Below are positions 50,670 to 55,400 of a stretch of DNA of 55,400 nt, one piece after another. The translations under genes and the position numbers were made by a program. Source of the stretch: Lachnoclostridium sp. UBA903 (lineage in GTDB: Bacteria; Bacillota; Clostridia; Lachnospirales; Lachnospiraceae); contig DBEP01000049.1 in assembly GCA_002294045.1 (NCBI GenBank), positions 232-55,631 on the forward strand. Direction: 5' to 3'. Position 1 is the stretch's first letter. Each line of letters begins with the position of its first letter. The notes under the pieces are model-generated. The model did not search any database, had not been told where the DNA came from, and saw only the letters and a list, made by a program, of their open reading frames with translations.

Positions 50670-51986
50670 ATGAGAAAAAATTTGGCAATTGAAAAGGTTA
50701 TAGGCAGGGAAATACTGGATTCCAGAGGAAATCCTACCGTAGAAGTTGAAGTTGTTCTTGCTGACGGGAGCATTGGCAGGGCGGCAGTTCCTTCCGGAGC
50801 ATCAACGGGAGCATTTGAAGCTGTCGAACTAAGGGATAATGATAAAAAAAGGTATCTTGGCAAGGGAGTGCTAAATGCCGTCCATAATGTAAATACAAAG
50901 ATTGCGGATGCCATTACCGGCATGAACGCCCTTAACCAGGTTGAAATTGATAGAAAAATGATTGAAACGGATGGGACGGATAACAAGGGACGCTTAGGTG
51001 CCAACGCTATTTTAGGCGCATCCCTGGCAGTTGCCAAAGCGGCCGCAGAATCCCTGAATTTACCCTTATATCAGTATATCGGCGGCGTAAATGCCAAAGT
51101 GCTGCCGGTTCCCATGATGAACATCATTAACGGCGGAAAACATGCGGATTCCAGCTTAAATATCCAGGAATTTATGATAATGCCTGTGGGGGCTTCCGCC
51201 TTTTCCGAAGGTCTGGAATGGAGTACTACCGTATTCCATACATTAAAGAAATTGTTAAAGGCCGGCGGATATGTTACGGCAGTAGGAGACGAGGGCGGTT
51301 TTGCACCGAAGTTCGGCAGTGATGAGGAAGCTCTTGATTATATCGTAAAGGCTATTGGAGAAGCCGGTTATGAACCAGGAAAAGATTTTTACATTGCAAT
51401 GGATGTTGCGTCCACAGAAATGTACGACGAAGCGAAAAAAGCAGGCAGGGAAGGCGAGTACTTATTCTGGAAGGCAGGGGAATACAAAACGGTTGATACC
51501 ATGATTGATTATCTGGAAGACTTATGCAACCGGTATCCGATTATGTCTATTGAAGACGGCCTGGCTGAAGAGGATTTTGCAGGCTGGAAGAAACTGACGG
51601 AGCGTTTGGGCAGCAGAATCCAGCTAGTCGGGGATGACCTATTTGTAACGAATACGAAACGGATTAAAGAAGGAATGAATCTTGGAATTTCCAACTCCGT
51701 ATTGATTAAATTCAACCAGATCGGTACCCTGACGGAGACTCTGGAAGCAATAGAGATGGCAAAGGATAACGGGTGGACCGCAATTGTTTCCCACAGGTCC
51801 GGTGAAACGGAGGACGTTACCCTGGCAGACATTGCAGTTGCGGCCAATGCCGGGCAGATTAAAACAGGAGCTCCAAGCAGAAGCGACCGTGTAGCCAAGT
51901 ATAACCGTCTGCTCAGGATTGAGCATCAGTTAGGCGATACCGCCAGGTATCCCGGCAAAAATGCATTTAAGATAAATACAATATAA
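50670..51986 (+). CDS. eno: Enolase
   Basis: Enolase converts 2-phosphoglycerate to phosphoenolpyruvate in glycolysis. The 438-residue protein is full length. It shows the N-terminal motif S-R-G-N-P-T-V-E-V, the loop S-G-A-S-T-G, the metal-site acids in D-V-A-S-T-E and S-I-E-D-G-L, the catalytic Lys in L-I-K-F-N-Q-I-G, and the signature S-H-R-S-G-E-T-E-D. AAGAAGGAG precedes the ATG. It is a single-gene unit with its own terminator, preceded by a repeat-rich region that may contain its promoter. Confidence 0.98.
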   Translation: MRKNLAIEKVIGREILDSRGNPTVEVEVVLADGSIGRAAVPSGASTGAFEAVELRDNDKKRYLGKGVLNAVHNVNTKIADAITGMNALNQVEIDRKMIETDGTDNKGRLGANAILGASLAVAKAAAESLNLPLYQYIGGVNAKVLPVPMMNIINGGKHADSSLNIQEFMIMPVGASAFSEGLEWSTTVFHTLKKLLKAGGYVTAVGDEGGFAPKFGSDEEALDYIVKAIGEAGYEPGKDFYIAMDVASTEMYDEAKKAGREGEYLFWKAGEYKTVDTMIDYLEDLCNRYPIMSIEDGLAEEDFAGWKKLTERLGSRIQLVGDDLFVTNTKRIKEGMNLGISNSVLIKFNQIGTLTETLEAIEMAKDNGWTAIVSHRSGETEDVTLADIAVAANAGQIKTGAPSRSDRVAKYNRLLRIEHQLGDTARYPGKNAFKINTI

Positions 51987-52002
51987 ATTTCAGTTAAGTA
52001 AG

Positions 52003-52066
52003 AGGGATCCCAAAAGGTTTGCTACAGCCGGCTAAACGTATTGCCTTTTGGGAGACCCTGGTTTCT
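52003..52066 (+). terminator. Terminator of eno
   Basis: AGGGATCCCAAAAGG (52003-52017) pairs with CCTTTTGGGAGACCCT (52044-52059) with a small bulge, and GGTTTCTTTTC follows. Confidence 0.7.
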
Positions 52067-52071
52067 TTTCG

Positions 52072-52293
52072 TTATTTATCTGTTAATTTATCGGACTGAA
52101 TGCAGAATGATGTTTCTGACATCTTATAATGATTATGTTTTATTAGATATTCGCTGAGGAGAATATGAGTATCTGCGTTTAATAAATTAGTATCCATGGT
52201 ATAGGGTAAATTGTCATAAAGATAATAGTTATATTCATAGCTTTTATCATAAGGTGCTTTATCCTTTCGTCTGCGTAGTTCTGTTGTATCCAT
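52072..52293 (-). CDS. Small hypothetical protein
   Basis: A 73-residue soluble protein that I do not recognise. It begins M-D-T-T-E-L-R-R-R-K-D-K and is rich in Tyr (Y-D-K-S-Y-E-Y-N-Y-Y-L-Y-D near 15-27) and Asn. It has no membrane segment and a single Cys. The evidence for a real gene is a good AAGAGGTGAT site 4-5 bases before the ATG, protein-like composition and a free intergenic position convergent with eno. Its stop lies just after the eno terminator. Function unknown. Confidence 0.55.
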   Translation of the reverse strand: MDTTELRRRKDKAPYDKSYEYNYYLYDNLPYTMDTNLLNADTHILLSEYLIKHNHYKMSETSFCIQSDKLTDK

Positions 52294-52660
52294 AATATCA
52301 CCTCTTGTAATTTATGTTGGTCTGAATTGAAGCGTATATTTTTTCTGGTGAGAAAAAGTTTTATAATGAAAAAATATAAAATCTAAAAGGCTTCATTTAT
52401 AATATAATACATTCAATTAAGTTATTCAATCCATAAAAAACCAAAAATTTTATAAAATATTTAAAATAAATTTTTTTGTATAATTATTAAATAGTTAAAA
52501 TTATGGAAGATAGAAAAATCAATAAATTTAAAAAAATATACAAATGTCTTCCTGGGAAAGACGAATGCTGTTTTTGAATATATATTCAAATATATAAAAA
52601 AATATACGAAAAATACCCGTGAAAGCCCATAAACACTGGAAAAAGTGATGAAATTGAATA
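52294..52660. other. AT-rich intergenic region
   Basis: No gene supported. The DNA is strongly A/T-rich with many A- and T-tracts, suggestive of curved promoter DNA between two divergently read genes. The frames that cross it are low-complexity Phe/Ile/Lys-rich and lack ribosome sites. Confidence 0.5.
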
Positions 52661-52689
52661 TTGACAAAGCTATATTTTTGTAATAATAT
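52661..52689 (+). promoter_or_regulatory. Promoter of the oppA-like gene
   Basis: Perfect TTGACA (52661-52666), a 17-base spacer and TAATAT (52684-52689), 70 bases before the start codon. Confidence 0.65.
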
Positions 52690-52700
52690 AGTGTTTGTAC

Positions 52701-52737
52701 AAGGAGGTATACTATAATTGTGATACTTCCTTTTTAA
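52701..52737 (+). terminator. Attenuator-like hairpin in the oppA leader
   Basis: AAGGAGGTAT (52701-52710) pairs with ATACTTCCTT (52723-52732), with one G-U pair, and is followed by TTTAATTT. It lies between the promoter and the coding region. Confidence 0.5.
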
Positions 52738-52758
52738 TTTAAAGGAGGAGCTTATAAG

Positions 52759-54465
52759 ATGAAGAAGAAAAAACTGTTGGCTGTCATACTTGTTGCGGCA
52801 TTGTCAGCGACTATGTTAGCAGGATGCGGCAGCAAAAACACAGGCAATACCCCTGCACCATCCACCGAAGATGGCAATACGAATGGTTCCACAGAACCGA
52901 CTGACGGAGCAGATCCGGCTGATTTAGGCGCTTATCCGGGAACTGCGGAAGCAAACGCAATTACTGCCAATATTACTCAGGAACCGCCTGAATTATTTAC
53001 CATAACAACCACGGATACCGTATCCTTTTCCGTAATCCGTCATTTTATGGAAAATCTGGTTATGTTAGATGAGAATGATGACGTTATCCCAGGCGTAGCA
53101 ACAGACTGGAAGGTTAGTGATGACCAGCTTACTTATACTTTTAATTTAAGAAATGATATGAAATGGACGAACGGGGAACCGGTTACGGCTAATGACTTTG
53201 TATTCGCATGGACTTCCCTTTTGGACCCTGCCTTTCAAGCCGAATATGCGTACTTTGGTTATGTATTCAAAAACGGCCAGGCCTTTAACGAAGGAAAAGC
53301 AGGAGCGGAAGAACTGGGATTTAAAGCTCTTTCCGACTATGAGCTTGAAGTTACACTGGAGAATCCTACCTCCTATTTCCTGAGCCAGCTGGCGTTTGGC
53401 GTATTTGCACCTTTGAATGAAAAGGCTTACAACGAATTCGGGGAAGCTTACGGTACGGATGCCGATAAGATTGTTTCCAACGGACCTTTTAAACTCACAT
53501 CCTGGGAACATGAAAGCAAACTGGTTCTGGAAAAGAATCCTGACTTCTATGGAGCCGACAATATAAAGCTTGATAAAATTACTATGGTAATCATAAATGA
53601 TTCCAATGCACAGCTGAATGCATTTAAAGCGGGTGAAATTGATATCGTTGACAGATTGACCGGTGACCAGGTGGCTTTAATGAAAGGGGAAAATTATCCT
53701 ATTAATTCCTATGATGACGGTTCCTGCTTTTACCTGGAGTTTAATCTGAACGATAAATACCTGGCAAATAAGAATTTGCGTACGGCATTAACCTATGCGG
53801 TTGATAAACAGGCCTTTATCGACAGCATTGTGAAAAACGATTCCAAACCCGCATCATCCTTAACTCCGCCGACAATTAAAGGCTTAAACGGTTCTTTTGC
53901 CGATGAAGTAGGTGCTATGGTTCCTGCGCTTGATGTTGACAAGGCGAAAGAGCTCTATGCAAAAGCCCTGGAGGAACTTGGGGTTGATACGGTAGAACTG
54001 ACCATGATAAGTGATGATACGGATACAGCCGTGCTGTATGCGGCATTTGTTCAGGAGCAGCTGAAAACAAACCTTGGCATAGAAATTAAAATCGAATCCA
54101 TGCCGTTTAAGAGCAGACTGGAAAGAATGACCAATAAAGACTTTTCTATCGTATATGCAGGCTGGGGCCCTGATTACAATGACCCTATGACTTTCCTTGA
54201 TATGTTTGAAACCGGTAACGGCAACAACCATACAAGTTATTCCAATTCTGCTTATGATGAATTATTGGGTAAGATACGTGCAGAGATCGATCCTGCCACT
54301 CGTTTTGGTTATTTAACAGAACTTGAAAAAACCTTAATGGAGGATTTACCGATCGGTCCTATTTACTGGAGAGCTAAAGATTATGTAACAAGCGGCAAGA
54401 TTGCTTCCGGTGTGGTAAGAACCGCATTCCAGGATATGAACTACCGTTATGTAACATTAAAATAA
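52759..54465 (+). CDS. Oligopeptide ABC transporter substrate-binding lipoprotein (OppA-like)
   Basis: A 568-residue extracellular lipoprotein of solute-binding family 5. The lipobox L-A-G-C places the lipidated Cys at 23, followed by a Thr/Asn/Gly/Pro linker. The binding domain contains the family signatures V-I-P-G-V-A-T-D-W-K-V-S near 113-124, L-R-N-D-M-K-W-T-N-G-E-P-V-T-A-N-D-F, and the C-terminal A-G-W-G-P-D-Y-N-D-P-M-T-F. The last is typical of oligopeptide binders of the OppA/MppA group. AAAGGAGGAG precedes the ATG. An OppB-type permease gene follows after a repeat-filled gap of 430 bases. Confidence 0.92.
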   Translation: MKKKKLLAVILVAALSATMLAGCGSKNTGNTPAPSTEDGNTNGSTEPTDGADPADLGAYPGTAEANAITANITQEPPELFTITTTDTVSFSVIRHFMENLVMLDENDDVIPGVATDWKVSDDQLTYTFNLRNDMKWTNGEPVTANDFVFAWTSLLDPAFQAEYAYFGYVFKNGQAFNEGKAGAEELGFKALSDYELEVTLENPTSYFLSQLAFGVFAPLNEKAYNEFGEAYGTDADKIVSNGPFKLTSWEHESKLVLEKNPDFYGADNIKLDKITMVIINDSNAQLNAFKAGEIDIVDRLTGDQVALMKGENYPINSYDDGSCFYLEFNLNDKYLANKNLRTALTYAVDKQAFIDSIVKNDSKPASSLTPPTIKGLNGSFADEVGAMVPALDVDKAKELYAKALEELGVDTVELTMISDDTDTAVLYAAFVQEQLKTNLGIEIKIESMPFKSRLERMTNKDFSIVYAGWGPDYNDPMTFLDMFETGNGNNHTSYSNSAYDELLGKIRAEIDPATRFGYLTELEKTLMEDLPIGPIYWRAKDYVTSGKIASGVVRTAFQDMNYRYVTLK

Positions 54466-54497
54466 AGTTAAACCCAAATAGTATTATCCATAAAGAT

Positions 54498-54527
54498 AGT
54501 GCGGGCTTGTTCTATACAACCCGCACT
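54498..54527 (+). terminator. Hairpin after the oppA-like gene
   Basis: AGTGCGGG and CCCGCACT, with inner TTGT/ACAA pairing, form a strong stem without a clear T-tract. Confidence 0.5.
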
Positions 54528-54633
54528 TACCTTGTGCAGAAATAAAATGGGATAAATAAAAAGGATAAACCAGAATTGCCATCCTATATTACTTTGACTG
54601 TCTTAAAGCAATATAGGATATCAATTCTATTAT

Positions 54634-54825
54634 ATAACATATCAGAAGTTGTTTTCTAAACTTCTGATGAAAGGCGCTGCTTTTGCGCCGTGCATCCGAC
54701 TATAGAAACATGTTTTTTTGTTTCTATAGTATAACTTATCAGAAGTTGTTTTCCAAACTTCTGATAAAAGGCGCTGCTTTTGCGCCGTGCATCCGATAAT
54801 AGAAACATGTTTTTGTTTCTATTAT
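54634..54825 (+). repeat. 97-bp tandem repeat, two copies, each with three hairpins
   Basis: Copy 1 (54634-54730) and copy 2 (54731-54825). Each has ATCAGAAGTT/AACTTCTGAT, GGCGC/GCGCC and an AGAAAC/GTTTCT hairpin. The outer part of the third stem changes from CTAT/ATAG in copy 1 to ATAAT/ATTAT in copy 2, so pairing is kept. A fragment of the 54-bp repeat (AGAGTCTGGCTTGCC) follows at 54831. Confidence 0.85.
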
Positions 54826-54895
54826 ATAAAAGAGTCTGGCTTGCCGGATTTATAAATTAGATGTATTACACAGAAAAAGGAAAGGGGGACTGCAT

Positions 54896-55384
54896 ATGGT
54901 TAAATATGTCGGTAAAAGAATATTATACGCTTTTCTGACCCTGCTTGTTTTGGTCGCTTTAACATTTTTTATGATGCGTCTGCTGCCGGGGGATCCTTTT
55001 ATAGGCGAAAAAGCGGTTCCGGAAACTACTTTAAGAGCTTTAAACGAAAAATACGGTTTGGATAAGCCAATGACTGTGCAGTTAATTATGTATCTGAAAA
55101 ATATTTTAAAAGGAGATTTAGGCCTCTCCATGTATTATAACAGGCCGATAAACGATATTATAGTTCAGGCATTTCCGTATTCTTTTGACTTGGGGATCCG
55201 CTCCCTGATTTTTGCGGCCATAACCGGAATCTTATTAGGAGTGGTAGCCGCCGTAAAAAGAGGAACAAAATGGGATACCCTGTCTATGCTGTTTGCTGTT
55301 ATCGGTGTATCCGTTCCAAGCTTTATTATTGGTGCGCTTCTCCAATATTTTCTTGGACTGAAATTATATGAATTTACGACATAA
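54896..55384 (+). CDS. Oligopeptide ABC transporter permease OppB-like, apparently truncated
   Basis: The first permease of a peptide importer. It starts at an ATG after GGAAAGGGGG and shows the family N-terminus: a helix, then R-L-L-P-G-D-P-F near 29-36, an L-x-x-K-Y-G-L-D-K-P motif near 50-59, and membrane helices from about 98. OppB proteins usually have about 300-320 residues with the EAA docking loop in the second half. This frame ends with TAA at 55382-55384 after 162 residues, just after L-Q-Y-F-L-G-L-K-L-Y-E-F. The same frame continues past the stop as L-T-A-Q-S to the window edge. A nonsense change, frameshift or sequence error is likely. Confidence 0.75.
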   Translation: MVKYVGKRILYAFLTLLVLVALTFFMMRLLPGDPFIGEKAVPETTLRALNEKYGLDKPMTVQLIMYLKNILKGDLGLSMYYNRPINDIIVQAFPYSFDLGIRSLIFAAITGILLGVVAAVKRGTKWDTLSMLFAVIGVSVPSFIIGALLQYFLGLKLYEFTT

Positions 55385-55400
55385 TTAACTGCACAGTCAT

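Noticed and set aside
52461..52667. 68-codon minus-strand frame rich in Phe and Ile
   Set aside because: It reflects A/T-rich DNA in the promoter region of the oppA-like gene and has no ribosome site.
54634..54825. CRISPR-like array at the tandem repeats
   Set aside because: Two head-to-tail 97-bp units with no unique spacers and no cas genes nearby; the same applies to 50227-50420.
1..55400. Phage, integrase, toxin-antitoxin, restriction or other defence genes
   Set aside because: All supported genes fall into metabolic, transport, envelope or regulatory families; no defence or mobile-element protein was recognised.

Overview
The window reads as chromosomal DNA of a low-GC, anaerobic, Gram-positive Firmicute, most like a Lachnospiraceae-type Clostridium. 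The reasons are the pyruvate formate-lyase pair, a GerM-type sporulation lipoprotein, strong AGGAGG ribosome binding sites, SigA-type promoters, UppP/LCP envelope genes and a GH65 sugar operon. The species cannot be fixed from the sequence. I saw no rRNA, tRNA, CRISPR array, phage, transposase or defence island.

Layout. 1-2.2 kb: end of a histidine-phosphatase gene, rlmH, a second histidine phosphatase, and mntP on the minus strand. 2.7-5.9 kb: a LiaF C-terminal-like protein, then a polar amino acid ABC transporter. 6.1-9.2 kb: pflB and pflA. 9.4-12.9 kb: a HAD phosphatase, a receiver-GGDEF protein, an alpha/beta hydrolase and a YbjQ protein. 13.1-20 kb: the arginine block, with argG (minus) opposite maf and argCJBD (plus). 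argH lies apart at 46.9-48.3 kb. argC, argG and argH each have two ArgR-like boxes exactly 20 bp apart.

20.3-27.5 kb: a small DMT transporter, then comEA, an OmpR-type two-component pair, a GerM lipoprotein and comEC. 27.6-30.4 kb: an ECF sigma factor, a zinc (ZAS) anti-sigma factor, two membrane proteins and uppP, a likely envelope-stress module. 31.2-38 kb: a sugar ABC transporter with a GH65 phosphorylase, controlled by a divergent-side LacI repressor through three matching operators. 38.2-41.3 kb: copA, copZ and csoR with a CsoR operator. 41.6-42.9 kb: an LCP cell-wall ligase.

43.3-46.6 kb: an ABC exporter with an SdpR-type ArsR repressor and an SdpI immunity-like protein, behind a near-consensus promoter and a 28-bp perfect palindrome. 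46.9-50 kb: argH and an M32 carboxypeptidase. 50.7-52.3 kb: enolase and a small unknown protein. 52.8-55.4 kb: an OppA-type lipoprotein and an OppB permease that stops after 162 codons, 16 bases before the window ends.

The genes are mostly ordinary core and metabolic genes. The least expected structure is in the intergenic DNA. At least five families of short, hairpin-rich repeats are present, several sitting directly behind stop codons. One 97-bp tandem unit shows compensatory changes in a stem. The regulatory sites (ArgR, LacI, CsoR, SdpR) can be read directly and tie the genes into circuits.
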